From positions 477,201-541,200 of the forward strand of contig NZ_JAPCIO010000002.1 in assembly GCF_025909975.1 (NCBI RefSeq): 64,000 nt of DNA. Direction: 5' to 3'. This document shows, in pieces, positions 1 to 8,402 of the stretch. Under the pieces are notes generated by a model. That model saw only the letters and a program-made list of their open reading frames with translations, was not told where the DNA came from and did no database searches. The first letter of the stretch is position 1; every line of letters starts with the position of its first letter. Source of the stretch: Flavobacterium lacisediminis. GTDB lineage: Bacteria; Bacteroidota; Bacteroidia; Flavobacteriales; Flavobacteriaceae. The translations under genes and the position numbers were made by a program.

Positions 1-533
1 ATGTTTTTGAATCTTTTTCGAACATCTTTTTTAATGTTACTGAAAAATTGATTCACTTTTTTAGCAGTCTCAAGCGTAATTAATTCTAAAGGTGATTCAC
101 CTGGACGATAAACTAAATCTTTGATGGCAATATCATAATTACTTTTAGCTTCTGCCATGAATTGCTCTAATTGCTTACCACTTCCTTTTTCAATAGATTC
201 AAAAGTGGTTACAATTTCTGGTAAATTATCAGCAATAGTTACAAAATCTAAATGCCCAAAGTATACCTGATAAGCAGGAGATAGCTTGATTAATTCATAA
301 TAATCGGAAGGCTTTTTATTGAAGTCAGCAAAAAAACGTTCAAAAACATCAGGCATCCAATACCAAGTTGGGCCAATATCGAAAGTAAAGCCTTCCTTTT
401 TAAGTTGACGTGCTCTTCCTCCAATTGTGCTATTTTTTTCATAGATTGTTACATCATTTCCTTGTTTTGCTAAATAGCAAGCTGCAGATAATGATGAAAA
501 TCCTGAACCGATTATGGCAATTTTTTTACTCAC
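1..533 (-). CDS. crtI: Phytoene desaturase (CrtI family), 5' part only
   Basis: Carotenoid biosynthesis enzyme that desaturates phytoene with FAD, normally membrane associated. The visible 177 codons begin with a Rossmann FAD-binding motif (KIAIIGSGFSSLSAACYLA), followed by an acidic end of strand 2 and GGRARQLKKEGFTFDIGPTW, typical of CrtI-type desaturases. The rest lies beyond the left edge of the window. The start is a GTG at 533-531; no ATG lies upstream in frame before the promoter. It faces away from a promoter with operator-like repeats and lies next to a MerR-type regulator, which fits light-controlled carotenoid synthesis. Family assignment is strong; the exact substrate is inferred. 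Confidence 0.85.
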   Translation of the reverse strand, partial: MSKKIAIIGSGFSSLSAACYLAKQGNDVTIYEKNSTIGGRARQLKKEGFTFDIGPTWYWMPDVFERFFADFNKKPSDYYELIKLSPAYQVYFGHLDFVTIADNLPEIVTTFESIEKGSGKQLEQFMAEAKSNYDIAIKDLVYRPGESPLELITLETAKKVNQFFSNIKKDVRKRFKN

Positions 534-542
534 TTGACTCTA

Positions 543-583
543 ATTTTGTTTAACAAAAATAGTAAAAAAGTTAAACAAAACAA
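543..583 (-). promoter_or_regulatory. crtI promoter with inverted operator pair
   Basis: On the minus strand a TTTG (583-580) is followed after exactly 19 bases by TATTTTTG (560-553), a full match to the Bacteroidota TTTG-N19-TAnnTTTG promoter. Two copies of GTTAAACAAAA lie in opposite orientation, at 569-579 inside the spacer and at 553-543 starting at the last base of the -7 box. The same motif recurs in the promoter of the neighbouring MerR gene, so these are probable operator sites of that regulator. The motif is seen directly; who binds it is inferred. Confidence 0.7.
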
Positions 584-589
584 ATCTTT

Positions 590-1489
590 TTACAAAGTAT
601 TTGAAAGCTCTTCTATGCTACTAAAAATATGTACGTTATTTGGTATTGTTTTGGATGTTATAAATTGTGTCATTCTACCTAGTAAAAGTAGTTCATTGTT
701 TGTGTTTTCTAACAATTTAGAATGTAAGTCAATAAGGTATGCATCGACTTCTTCTTGGTTTGGTTCTACGGTTAAGTAACTCACAAAAGTTATTTTTTCG
801 AATGATTTTTTAAGATCTAATAAACTTTCTGTGGGAATACTTTCGCCTAAATATATGGTTTGATATCCTTGAAGCAAAATTTCATAATTCAAATACATTA
901 ATCCTAATTCATGAATTTCGTTTAAAGGAAGAAATAAAACATAAACTTTATCTGTTTTAGTTGGTTCTAATATTTGAACTTTTTCAGTATTAATTAATAG
1001 TTTTTGCTTTATAAGGTAGGTAATAAAGTGTTCGTGAGCTGGAGAAATAGTTTCGGTTTGCCACAAAAACCCCAATTCTTGCATTAGTGGAACAAAAACA
1101 GTATAAAAAACTTCTCTAAATGATTTTTCGTTTAGTAATTGGTTATAGGTGTTAAAGAATAGCGATTGATCAAAATTCATCATTGCCATTTTAAAGGTGC
1201 TGATAGCATGATTTTTTGCGCTTTTTTCTGAAATAATATCGTTGGCTAACTTATTAATCTGTTCTTGATTAAGTGTGCCTATTTTTGAAATTTTATAACC
1301 ATAGTTATGTAGTAATACGATATTTAATAATTTTTGAAGATTTTTAATATCATAAGAACGAATGTTGGTATCCGATCGCATTGGTTCTAACACATTGTAT
1401 CTTTTTTCCCAAATGCGAATCGTGTGTGCTTTTATGCCAGAAAGATTTTCTAAATCTTTGATACTGAAAACATTTTTAACATTGTTCAT
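590..1489 (-). CDS. MerR-family regulator with cobalamin-binding domain (CarH/LitR-like)
   Basis: A 299-residue transcription factor. Residues 7-75 form a MerR winged helix (ahtiRIWEKRYnvL). Residues 95-165 resemble the B12-binding cap domain, with a W143 and AHEH (151-154) arrangement. Residues 180-299 form a B12-binding Rossmann fold that keeps the EIHELG motif (191-196), the ExHxxG form of the lower-ligand motif. In CarH/LitR proteins adenosylcobalamin makes DNA binding light sensitive, so light-regulated repression of carotenoid genes is likely here. The gene reads in the same direction as crtI, immediately upstream of it, and shares its repeated GTTAAACAAA motifs. Light sensing is inferred from the retained histidine. 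Confidence 0.85.
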   Translation of the reverse strand: MNNVKNVFSIKDLENLSGIKAHTIRIWEKRYNVLEPMRSDTNIRSYDIKNLQKLLNIVLLHNYGYKISKIGTLNQEQINKLANDIISEKSAKNHAISTFKMAMMNFDQSLFFNTYNQLLNEKSFREVFYTVFVPLMQELGFLWQTETISPAHEHFITYLIKQKLLINTEKVQILEPTKTDKVYVLFLPLNEIHELGLMYLNYEILLQGYQTIYLGESIPTESLLDLKKSFEKITFVSYLTVEPNQEEVDAYLIDLHSKLLENTNNELLLLGRMTQFITSKTIPNNVHIFSSIEELSNTL

Positions 1490-1504
1490 CTTTTACTTTA
1501 TTTT

Positions 1505-1588
1505 GTTAAACAAAAGTAATAAAAAAAGTAAACAAAATAAGTTTTTGATTAAAAAATGTTTATTTAATTCCAAAATAAGTTAAACAAA
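1505..1588 (-). promoter_or_regulatory. Promoter and repeated operator motifs upstream of the MerR gene
   Basis: A -7 box TACTTTTG lies at 1518-1511 on the minus strand. GTTAAACAAA-type motifs occur at 1505-1515, 1528-1537 (one base shorter) and 1579-1588, all in the same orientation. The first overlaps the -7 box, as in the crtI promoter, suggesting autoregulation. No good -33 TTG sits 19 bases upstream. Together with the crtI promoter this makes five motif copies. Confidence 0.6.
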
Positions 1589-1634
1589 GAATGTTTTAAT
1601 GGAAATTTCTGTGTAGTTGTGTAGTGTAATATTT

Positions 1635-1649
1635 GTGACCAAGGAGGGA
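1635..1649. repeat. attL: left 15-bp direct repeat
   Basis: GTGACCAAGGAGGGA is identical to 30291-30305, where it covers the acceptor-stem end of tRNA-Leu. Bases diverge right after it (G at 1650, T at 30306), so this is a short copy of the tRNA end left by site-specific integration. Confidence 0.85.
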
Positions 1650-1761
1650 GTTCCTATTTTTTTAAACTGTTTTTAATTCATAATAATTCATTATATTTGA
1701 AAAATAAAGGGTTATAAGATTAAATTTTAATTAGTTTTAACTGATTTTAATATTAAAATAA

Positions 1762-1780
1762 TCCCCCTTTTGCTCCCCTA
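1762..1780 (+). repeat. Subterminal direct repeat, left copy
   Basis: TCCCCCTTTTGCTCCCCTA matches 30228-30246 at 17 of 19 positions in the same orientation. It lies 112 bp inside the left att repeat and ends 15 bp before the integrase ATG. The G/C runs stand out in very AT-rich DNA. Candidate arm-type site for the integrase or excisionase. Confidence 0.6.
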
Positions 1781-1795
1781 GTGTAATTGATTATA

Positions 1796-3043
1796 ATGAA
1801 TTTTAATATGAACTATTTGTTTGAACTTAGAAAGGATAAGGTAAATAAGAACGGACTCATTCCAGTCAGAATAGTCATAACTTCTAATAAAATTAAAATT
1901 CGGAAAAATCTACCTAATGTGAAAACTTTATTGGAGGATTGGGACTCAAAAAACGGATATATTAAAAACCATAAGAAACACCAATTTTATGAAGAGTATC
2001 TAGATTCAAACAAGGAGATTCAAAATACTAAGGATAAGGTAGAGAAGATTTTTAACTTTTTTAAATTCAATGATATAGAGTTTTCTGAAAAAATTTTCCT
2101 AGAGAAATTTGGTAGAGATGAAGTGTCTGTTGGAATTGATTTTTTTGAAGCATTTGATGACTTTGTAAAAGCCTCCAAGCATACCAAAACTGAGGGAACT
2201 ATTAAGCGATATATTACTTTGAGAAATTTTTTAATTCATTTTACTCAGGCAACTAAATATCCTATCCGTCTTGATACCATCAATTTAAATTTTGAGGAAG
2301 AGTTCATGGATTATGCCTTTGAAGAAAGAAAGACACTGAATAATTATTATGGAAAATTAATAAGCATTATAAAGACTTTCATGAACTGGGCATTCAATCG
2401 AGGTTTACATAATAATCTGGAGTTTAAAAAAATTAAGCATGTAGAAAATGAGATTGAGGTTATATATCTTGAAAAGGATGAGTTGATAAGTTTGTTTGAA
2501 TACCCTTTTGAGAATAACAAGCTCTCTAGGGCTAGAGATTTTTTCTGTTTTGGATGTTTTACAGGATTAAGATACTCCGATATTTATAACCTTCATAATG
2601 CTAATATTAGCGAGAGTTTTATTGAATTAAACATAATAAAAACTAAGACCATTAGTCATAGAGTTGAATTGAATAAATATTCAAAAGCTATATTAGATAA
2701 GTATAGAGGTACAATACATCAACCAGTTCCAAAGTTTTCATCACAGAAATTAAATGATTATATAAAGGAATGTTGTAGGATTGTTGGGATTGATAAAAAT
2801 ACAACAATAACAAGATATATAGGTTCAAAACGAATAGAAGAAACATATAAAAAATATGAACTTATAACTTGTCATGTATCGAGAAAGACTTTTGTTACAA
2901 ATTCATTATTAATGGGAATGAATGAAAGGGTTTTAAGAGATTTTACTAATCATTCTTCCGAAAGATCGTTTAAGAAGTATGTAAAATTAACAAATGCTTT
3001 AAAGCAGCAGGAAATGAAGAGAACTTGGGATGAAAACTTTTAA
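1796..3043 (+). CDS. Tyrosine recombinase / site-specific integrase
   Basis: A 415-residue integrase of the Bacteroidota type with an N-terminal arm-binding domain, a SAM-like core-binding domain (about residues 105-210) and a C-terminal catalytic domain. The catalytic set is visible: arginine in CFTGLRYSDI, HVSRKTF (H-x-x-R), NHSSERS and the nucleophile tyrosine in FKKYVKL. It should excise and integrate the element at tRNA-Leu. A TTG at 1787 is in frame upstream, but the ATG at 1796 is the better start. It lies 147 bp inside the left att repeat. Assignment is strong. Confidence 0.95.
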   Translation: MNFNMNYLFELRKDKVNKNGLIPVRIVITSNKIKIRKNLPNVKTLLEDWDSKNGYIKNHKKHQFYEEYLDSNKEIQNTKDKVEKIFNFFKFNDIEFSEKIFLEKFGRDEVSVGIDFFEAFDDFVKASKHTKTEGTIKRYITLRNFLIHFTQATKYPIRLDTINLNFEEEFMDYAFEERKTLNNYYGKLISIIKTFMNWAFNRGLHNNLEFKKIKHVENEIEVIYLEKDELISLFEYPFENNKLSRARDFFCFGCFTGLRYSDIYNLHNANISESFIELNIIKTKTISHRVELNKYSKAILDKYRGTIHQPVPKFSSQKLNDYIKECCRIVGIDKNTTITRYIGSKRIEETYKKYELITCHVSRKTFVTNSLLMGMNERVLRDFTNHSSERSFKKYVKLTNALKQQEMKRTWDENF

Positions 3044-3054
3044 ATATTTTAAAT

Positions 3055-4245
3055 ATGAATGCACTAATTTTCATTAGACAAAGCTTTAAAGATTTTTTAA
3101 AAGACAAAAAAGTTGAAGAAGTTAAATACAAAAAAATAATTCCTTATTTTTCTGCTATTTCATCTAATATCAATAAATTAGAATTGACAAATTCAATACT
3201 TAATGATATTAAATATGATATAATTAATTATTTAAAATATAGTCAATTAGATGATTTAATTGAAAGTATAGATGATGATGATAAGAAAGAAATTATTAAA
3301 AAAATAATACTTCAAGAAAATTATAGATGGTATAACCAAATAGAATATGAGATTAAATTAAATATCAAAAATGCCAGATTATCTCTAAATACTTCTGAAT
3401 ATATAGCATTTATAATTGGAAAAAAAGTGGAGCTTAAAAAATTTAATGATTCTATATTTTTTAATGATATATATTCAAAATTAGATCATATTTTAAATAA
3501 GGAGCTTATAGCTCCATTTACATTAAATTATTTTGAAGTGGAACAAAAATCTAATGTTCCAGTTCGTCAAGCTTTGTCTTTATTCTTTAGAAATGAAAAG
3601 AATGTGGCAATTATACAATTTAAAAGGTTACTAAATATTGATAGAGAATCAAGGCTTGATTCATCTTTTCAAGCTGAATATTTTGAAATGACTAGAATAT
3701 TTTTTGAAAAGTTAAATTTAGATTTTATTCCTTTGATAGATATTAATAATTATGATGCCCCTGTTTGTTTGTCTAATGAAGATGGAAAATATGTGACAAG
3801 AGATAAGATTCAGTCAATTATTGATGATGGAGATTATTTTAATCAGAGAGGTTTTATAGTTGATATCAAAGATTTAATTAGAAAAGATAAAATTGTTAAT
3901 AAAGAAAAGTTTACAAGAATTTATCTTATATTTTTTCAAAATATTTCAAAAAAAGTTACCGAAAAGCACATTGACGTTTTATTTTCTTGTTTTACACAAT
4001 CAAATCCAAAATACGATGAATTTGAAATTTTTGATTCTAGAGAAACCTTAAAAAAAGCATTAAGTAAAAAAAATAGTGTACATGAATTTTTAAGTTTAAA
4101 CAATGATCTACTTGATACAGGAGTACTAGATATTTCTAGGGCTAAACTTATAAAATTGCTTTCAATGTATTTTAATGAAGTTAAAGGTATGGGATATGAT
4201 AATATAAAACTTTTGATGACAGGTAAAAAAAGATTAGATTCCTAA
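3055..4245 (+). CDS. Unknown 396-residue protein next to the integrase
   Basis: I do not recognise this protein. It starts 11 bp after the integrase stop, in the same direction, so the two are probably co-transcribed. It is rich in Lys, Ile, Asn and Asp, mostly helical in appearance, with no signal peptide, no membrane segment and no nuclease or ATPase motif that I can see. A run SIDDDDKKEIIKK lies near residue 75. Its C-terminus ends in a basic GKKRLDS. Position suggests a role in integration, element control or host interaction, but that is only context. Confidence 0.75.
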   Translation: MNALIFIRQSFKDFLKDKKVEEVKYKKIIPYFSAISSNINKLELTNSILNDIKYDIINYLKYSQLDDLIESIDDDDKKEIIKKIILQENYRWYNQIEYEIKLNIKNARLSLNTSEYIAFIIGKKVELKKFNDSIFFNDIYSKLDHILNKELIAPFTLNYFEVEQKSNVPVRQALSLFFRNEKNVAIIQFKRLLNIDRESRLDSSFQAEYFEMTRIFFEKLNLDFIPLIDINNYDAPVCLSNEDGKYVTRDKIQSIIDDGDYFNQRGFIVDIKDLIRKDKIVNKEKFTRIYLIFFQNISKKVTEKHIDVLFSCFTQSNPKYDEFEIFDSRETLKKALSKKNSVHEFLSLNNDLLDTGVLDISRAKLIKLLSMYFNEVKGMGYDNIKLLMTGKKRLDS

Positions 4246-4387
4246 GATAATTAATAACATATTAAAAATGAAATCAATAAAAATCCCAGAAATATAATTT
4301 TTTTTAAAAGTAGAGTAATGCGGTGTAAAGTTTATTTTCCAACTTAAATCTAGTTTTGCCAATGTTAACCAAATAAAATAAGTTAAA

Positions 4388-4621
4388 ATGGCATTACAGA
4401 AAAAACACACCGAAAATGATTCTAAAATTATTATTCCAGAATCAGATGACAGATTAAATCAAAGACAAGTTGCAGAACTTTTTGGTAGAACTGAACAAAC
4501 AATAATTGCTTGGAAAAAGCAAGGTAAAATTCCATATTTTCAACTAGGGAGATTTCCAATATTTAGTAAATCTCAGTTGACAAACCTAGCTTTAAAAAAC
4601 CCCCATTTGATCAATGACTAA
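4388..4621 (+). CDS. Helix-turn-helix protein, excisionase-like
   Basis: A 77-residue protein with one MerR/Xis-type winged helix: LNQRQVAELFGRTEQTIIAW, then KKQGKIPYFQLGRFPIF, the usual wing and strand of helix_turn_helix_17 proteins. In integrative elements such small proteins act as recombination directionality factors or control replication and mobilization genes. The gene lies between the integrase region and the replication genes, which supports either role. It is preceded by 142 bp of noncoding DNA. The fold is clear; the exact role is inferred. Confidence 0.8.
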   Translation: MALQKKHTENDSKIIIPESDDRLNQRQVAELFGRTEQTIIAWKKQGKIPYFQLGRFPIFSKSQLTNLALKNPHLIND

Positions 4622-4719
4622 AGATCTAATTAGAACTATTGTTCTACTTAGGTCTTTTTTTGTTGCATCAATCCAATAAAATGTAAATGTAGTGAAATTA
4701 ATTAAAAACAATTCAAATT

Positions 4720-5136
4720 ATGAGCGTAAAACCTTCATATTATTCTTATTTGACATCAGCCGTTAGATATGATAAAAGATTAAAACCTAGCGCAAAGCTG
4801 CTTTATAGTGAAATTACAGCATTGTCCTCTCAATACGGATTTTGCTGGGCCACAAATAGATATTTTGCAGATTTATTTGAAGTAAGAACTGAAACAGTCA
4901 GTTTATGGATTAATTCATTGGTAAAACATGGATACATTGAATCAAAAATTATCTATAAAGAAGGTACTAAACAAATTCTAAATAGGTATTTAGAGATTAA
5001 AGGTAGCGGTATTGTTAAAAATATAAATATACCTATAGACATTTATCTAAAAGATAATAAGAAAATTATTAATAATAAATCTAATATTTTTTTTAAAGAA
5101 AATAGTAATAATTCACGTGAAAAATTTTTAGAATGA
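4720..5136 (+). CDS. Winged-helix replication-initiation-type protein
   Basis: A 138-residue protein with the pattern of helix_turn_helix_36 proteins from phage and plasmid replication modules: YYSYLTSAVRYDKRLKPSAK, then FCWATNRYFADLFEV and TVSLWINSLVKHGYIES. Residues 15-85 form the winged helix; the C-terminal 50 residues are Asn/Lys rich and low complexity. Its last codons overlap the next gene, a DnaC-like ATPase, by 4 bp (ATGA), so they are translationally coupled. Together they look like an initiator and helicase-loader pair for replication of the excised circle. Function is inferred from fold and pairing. Confidence 0.7.
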   Translation: MSVKPSYYSYLTSAVRYDKRLKPSAKLLYSEITALSSQYGFCWATNRYFADLFEVRTETVSLWINSLVKHGYIESKIIYKEGTKQILNRYLEIKGSGIVKNINIPIDIYLKDNKKIINNKSNIFFKENSNNSREKFLE

Positions 5137-5837
5137 GGACAAAACTTACACCTATCGAGATAGTACTCAATCATTTTCTGATGAGTATAAAAGAAAGAAA
5201 AAAAGTTGTAGAAAAAAAAGAAATAATTATGGGGACCTTCGAAATGAAAAGAATTTACATTAAAGTAGCTAGTGAATATTATAGCAGAGAAAATCGTGAT
5301 TTTACAATTGATGAAAACAATCAAAATTATCTGAATTTGTTATGTAAATATTTTTCTAGAGATATTGAATTTGAGACTATACATCGTGGTGAACTGAGAA
5401 AAGGATTGTTAGTAATTGGTAATCCTGGTACAGGAAAATCATCCAGTTTTAAAATCATTCAAATGATATCAAAAATTTATGGATTAAAAAGCCTTTGGTT
5501 CCCTATTGTAGAAACAAAAAAAGTGGTTGAAAAATTTAATGTTGAGAAAAATAAGGATTCAATAATTGAAAATTACTCAATTGGTACTTTTTGTTTTGAT
5601 GATTTAGGAAGTGAAAACGAAGCAAATAATATCCATGTCTGGGGTTCTAAAGAGGATATTTTTATTAGAATTCTTGAGAACCGTTATGATGAGTTTATTG
5701 CAAAAAACACAAAAACCTTTATTACTACAAATTTATCATTAATACAAATCGAGAAACGATATGGATCGAGAGTTAGAGATAGATTTGTTTCTATGTTTAA
5801 TCTTATAGAGCTTAATGGTACTAGTAGAAGATTTTAA
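5133..5837 (+). CDS. AAA ATPase, DnaC/IstB-like helicase loader
   Basis: A 234-residue ATPase. Walker A is GNPGTGKSSSF (about residues 97-107) and Walker B is TFCFDDLGSE; ITTNLSLIQIEKRYGSRVRDR gives sensor 1 and the arginine-finger region typical of DnaC-like proteins, with the sequence SRVRDRF near the C-terminus. It probably loads the host replicative helicase on the element. The ATG overlaps the upstream gene stop. No transposase partner is nearby, which argues for a replication role instead of IstB. Confidence 0.85.
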   Translation: MRTKLTPIEIVLNHFLMSIKERKKVVEKKEIIMGTFEMKRIYIKVASEYYSRENRDFTIDENNQNYLNLLCKYFSRDIEFETIHRGELRKGLLVIGNPGTGKSSSFKIIQMISKIYGLKSLWFPIVETKKVVEKFNVEKNKDSIIENYSIGTFCFDDLGSENEANNIHVWGSKEDIFIRILENRYDEFIAKNTKTFITTNLSLIQIEKRYGSRVRDRFVSMFNLIELNGTSRRF

Positions 5838-5885
5838 TAACTTTTTCAATTCCAATTTTAACTTAAGGGAATAAAGAGAATATTT

Positions 5886-6182
5886 ATGAAACAACATATA
5901 ATAAAATTTCGTGTATCAAAATTAGAGCAAGCCATAATTAAAAAGAAAGCAAAAGATTCCGGAATGGCTGTTTCAGAATTATTGCGAAGACTTGTCTTAG
6001 GCTATAAATTGACATCAAAATTGAGTCCTGAAGAAATTGAAGTATACAAAACACTGGCCAACTTTTCTACAAATTTTACAAGAATTAGTAATCTATTTAA
6101 GCTGGGAGATGTAGAAGGATTAAAAAAAGAAACATTAGAAACCTCAAGAATAATTAGAGAACACTTAATGAAACTAAAATAG
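5886..6182 (+). CDS. MobC-like relaxosome accessory protein
   Basis: A 98-residue protein with an N-terminal ribbon-helix-helix (IKFRVSKLEQAIIKKKAKDS, then MAVSELLRRLVLGYKL), the usual layout of Bacteroidota mobilization proteins that bind oriT and help the relaxase. It ends 4 bp before the relaxase start, so the two form a mob operon. The C-terminal part (residues 50-98) looks helical and may mediate contact with the relaxase. oriT should lie near, but I could not point to it. Confidence 0.8.
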   Translation: MKQHIIKFRVSKLEQAIIKKKAKDSGMAVSELLRRLVLGYKLTSKLSPEEIEVYKTLANFSTNFTRISNLFKLGDVEGLKKETLETSRIIREHLMKLK

Positions 6183-6186
6183 ATAT

Positions 6187-6981
6187 ATGATTGGTATGGC
6201 TAAAGCATGTTCTGGTGGTGGTTCTTTATTGAATTACATTATGAATGATAGGAAAGGTTACGAGTTGTTCAGAAACAATCTCTGTGGATTAAATCCAAAA
6301 GAAATAATTGAAGAAATGAATATGATTCAGGATTTAAACCACAGAGCAAAGAATAAAACGTTAAGTTTGGTTCTATCTCCTTCAATTGATGATGGTCATA
6401 AGTTATCTAATTCTGAACTTAAGAAGATGACAGTCGAATTTATGGAAGAGCTTGGTATTAATGCTGATAACCACCAGATACTGGCATTTGTTCACACAGA
6501 AAAACGTCACAAGCATATACACATCTATTGCGGGCGTTTGAATATGGAAACTGGAAAAATGGTTAATGATCACTTTATTGGTAAGAAGGCACAATGGGCA
6601 GCTCATCGTATTGCTTCGCGTCTAAATCTACTTTCGGCGAAACAAATTATGTTTTGTAAAATTAAAGCTAATCAAAATGAAGGTTTTACAATTCCAAAAT
6701 CTACAAAAGATGAAATTTACAATAAGCATTTAAAAGCTATTGAAAGACAATATAATTCTTTGGAAGAATATTTTCTAGTGATGAAAACAATGGGTGTTGA
6801 AGTGCAACCTTCAGTAAATAAGCAAGGATTAATTCAAGGTTACAGATTTGTAAATGTGGCCACAAAAGAAAGCTTCAAAGCCTCTGAAGTTAATAGAAAA
6901 ATTAACTTAAAAGATATAGTTGGAAAACCTATAATAGAAACTAATCAAAAGCCAAAAATAAAGTTTAGACATGGCAGTTAA
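6187..6981 (+). CDS. Relaxase / mobilization nuclease (MobA/VirD2-like, MOBP type)
   Basis: A 264-residue relaxase. The three-histidine metal motif is clear: HTEKRHKHIHIYCGRLN (about residues 98-114). The N-terminal LLNYIMNDRKG carries the likely nucleophile tyrosine of MOBP enzymes. It nicks oriT and leads single-strand transfer. The protein lacks a long C-terminal extension, so it is short compared with many relaxases but contains the complete nuclease domain. The last bases overlap the next gene by 11 bp. Without T4SS genes the element depends on a conjugative helper. Confidence 0.9.
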   Translation: MIGMAKACSGGGSLLNYIMNDRKGYELFRNNLCGLNPKEIIEEMNMIQDLNHRAKNKTLSLVLSPSIDDGHKLSNSELKKMTVEFMEELGINADNHQILAFVHTEKRHKHIHIYCGRLNMETGKMVNDHFIGKKAQWAAHRIASRLNLLSAKQIMFCKIKANQNEGFTIPKSTKDEIYNKHLKAIERQYNSLEEYFLVMKTMGVEVQPSVNKQGLIQGYRFVNVATKESFKASEVNRKINLKDIVGKPIIETNQKPKIKFRHGS

Positions 6982-7411
6982 AAAACAACCTGGTTTGATT
7001 GATATGGTCTCAATCTTACTAGAAGAAATGGAGAAAAATAGAAAATCAACTAAAGATTTATTTGCTGTTGCAGATACATTAAATTCAAAAATGGATAGTT
7101 TGAAAAATCACAATCCTAAATTGAATATTGATTCTCTAAAAGTTGAATTAGATAAATTTCAAAATCAATCTAATCTGAACAAAAACGAAATGATTAAATT
7201 AGTTTACAATCATATTGAATCGCTAAAAAGGCACCAATTAGAAATGTCACAAATTAAACCCCCAGATGAATTAAGTTGGTACCTTGACATAAAAGTATGG
7301 TTGATAATATTTTTAAGCTTTTATTCAATTTACATAAGTTATCTATTATATCAGTCAAACTCAAATTTATCAACGTTAATTGAACTGAGAACAACATTAA
7401 ATAGTAAATAA
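6971..7411 (+). CDS. Small protein with C-terminal membrane anchor, mob operon
   Basis: A 146-residue protein overlapping the relaxase gene. The first 100 residues are charged and helical, probably coiled coil (residues 15-100). One hydrophobic segment follows at about 113-130 (WLIIFLSFYSIYISYLLY). I do not recognise the family. Tail-anchored coiled-coil proteins of this size often follow relaxase genes in Bacteroidota mobilizable elements, so a role in mobilization or in docking to a conjugation machine is possible. Only topology and context support this. Confidence 0.7.
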   Translation: MAVKKQPGLIDMVSILLEEMEKNRKSTKDLFAVADTLNSKMDSLKNHNPKLNIDSLKVELDKFQNQSNLNKNEMIKLVYNHIESLKRHQLEMSQIKPPDELSWYLDIKVWLIIFLSFYSIYISYLLYQSNSNLSTLIELRTTLNSK

Positions 7412-7413
7412 AT

Positions 7414-7782
7414 ATGACTGATTTATTAAAGTTGAAAAGGGAACTAGAGGCGATTAGTAAGATACTAAGTCAAAGTCTAGATAACATCAATTTTGAAATT
7501 GAAAATAGTCATACTGAATTGCGTTTTTATTCAAAATATGTCAAAGTTCAATTTGTATACCTATTATCTATACTTTACACAACTCTATTATTAGCCATTC
7601 TTTATATTTTGATGAGTTGGCACCATAGCCAAGTAAATCAATTAAATGCAACATCTGTGAAGTTTCAAAAAATCAGTTATGATAAAGGTTATATGGATTG
7701 TACTAATAAATACAAACAATTTTTTCTTGATAATCCAGCGGCTATGCATGATTTAGAAATTTGGGTAAATAATTTAGAATAA
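7414..7782 (+). CDS. Small membrane protein, mob operon
   Basis: A 122-residue protein 2 bp after the previous gene. Residues 1-45 are helical; a membrane segment follows at about 47-70 (FVYLLSILYTTLLLAILYIL), then a soluble C-terminus ending in DNPAAMHDLEIWVNNLE. It resembles its upstream neighbour in size and in having one membrane segment, so the two may act as a pair. Family unknown to me. Confidence 0.7.
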   Translation: MTDLLKLKRELEAISKILSQSLDNINFEIENSHTELRFYSKYVKVQFVYLLSILYTTLLLAILYILMSWHHSQVNQLNATSVKFQKISYDKGYMDCTNKYKQFFLDNPAAMHDLEIWVNNLE

Positions 7783-7841
7783 TTTCATATTTAGTATGAA
7801 ATTATTTGTTAAATTTAGTGTTGTATTTTAAATGTATTATT

Positions 7842-8390
7842 ATGGAAAATTTTAGATTTTATTGGGATGAGTATGTGGCCAATAGAGAAAAGCATGAAGA
7901 TTATTACAACGTTATGGAGAATTACTCTGATACTCCAATTTTAAATGAAATAATACGCTACATGAATGAGAAATTCCCCAATTGGAATACAAATTCAGGA
8001 ATCGGATTTTATGCTGCTGAATTTGTTTCTGATATTATAGATGAATTTGAGTCTTATGTGAATTATGATGATTCTGAGGAAGAGGAAAATGAAGATTGTG
8101 AAGCAAATGAAGAAGAGCTTACACAAAAGGAATTAGAATTCTTACATCAAACTATTTCTTCCTATTATACAACAACATTAGAAAACTTTGGACATAGATT
8201 TAATATGTATTCAATTCATGAATTTGAAGCTTATTTGGAGAGTTTAATTGAAAATGAAGTTGATGAAAAGAAAATAGCAGAGCTTGAAGATTTATCTCAA
8301 GAAGCCTATGATAAAATGTATGATGAATTTAAAATTAAATTAAAAGAAAAGATTGTCTACGACTTCAAAAGTGATATTGTATTTGATTAG
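7842..8390 (+). CDS. Acidic cytoplasmic protein of unknown function
   Basis: A 182-residue protein (start ATG at 7842; an in-frame TTG at 7806 is upstream but less likely). It is strongly acidic, with an Asp/Glu-rich stretch around residues 78-98, and has no signal peptide or membrane segment. Strong negative charge is seen in DNA mimics and anti-restriction proteins such as ArdA, which mobile elements often carry, but I see no ArdA motif here. Function is unknown; the charge is the main observation. Confidence 0.65.
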   Translation: MENFRFYWDEYVANREKHEDYYNVMENYSDTPILNEIIRYMNEKFPNWNTNSGIGFYAAEFVSDIIDEFESYVNYDDSEEEENEDCEANEEELTQKELEFLHQTISSYYTTTLENFGHRFNMYSIHEFEAYLESLIENEVDEKKIAELEDLSQEAYDKMYDEFKIKLKEKIVYDFKSDIVFD

Positions 8391-8402
8391 AATTAAAAAA
8401 CC

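Noticed and set aside
1787..1795. TTG start for the integrase
   Set aside because: An ATG nine bases downstream gives a normal N-terminus; the extra three residues are not needed.
6403..6606. Minus-strand frame within the relaxase gene
   Set aside because: It lies opposite the conserved three-histidine motif, so it is a shadow of the relaxase.
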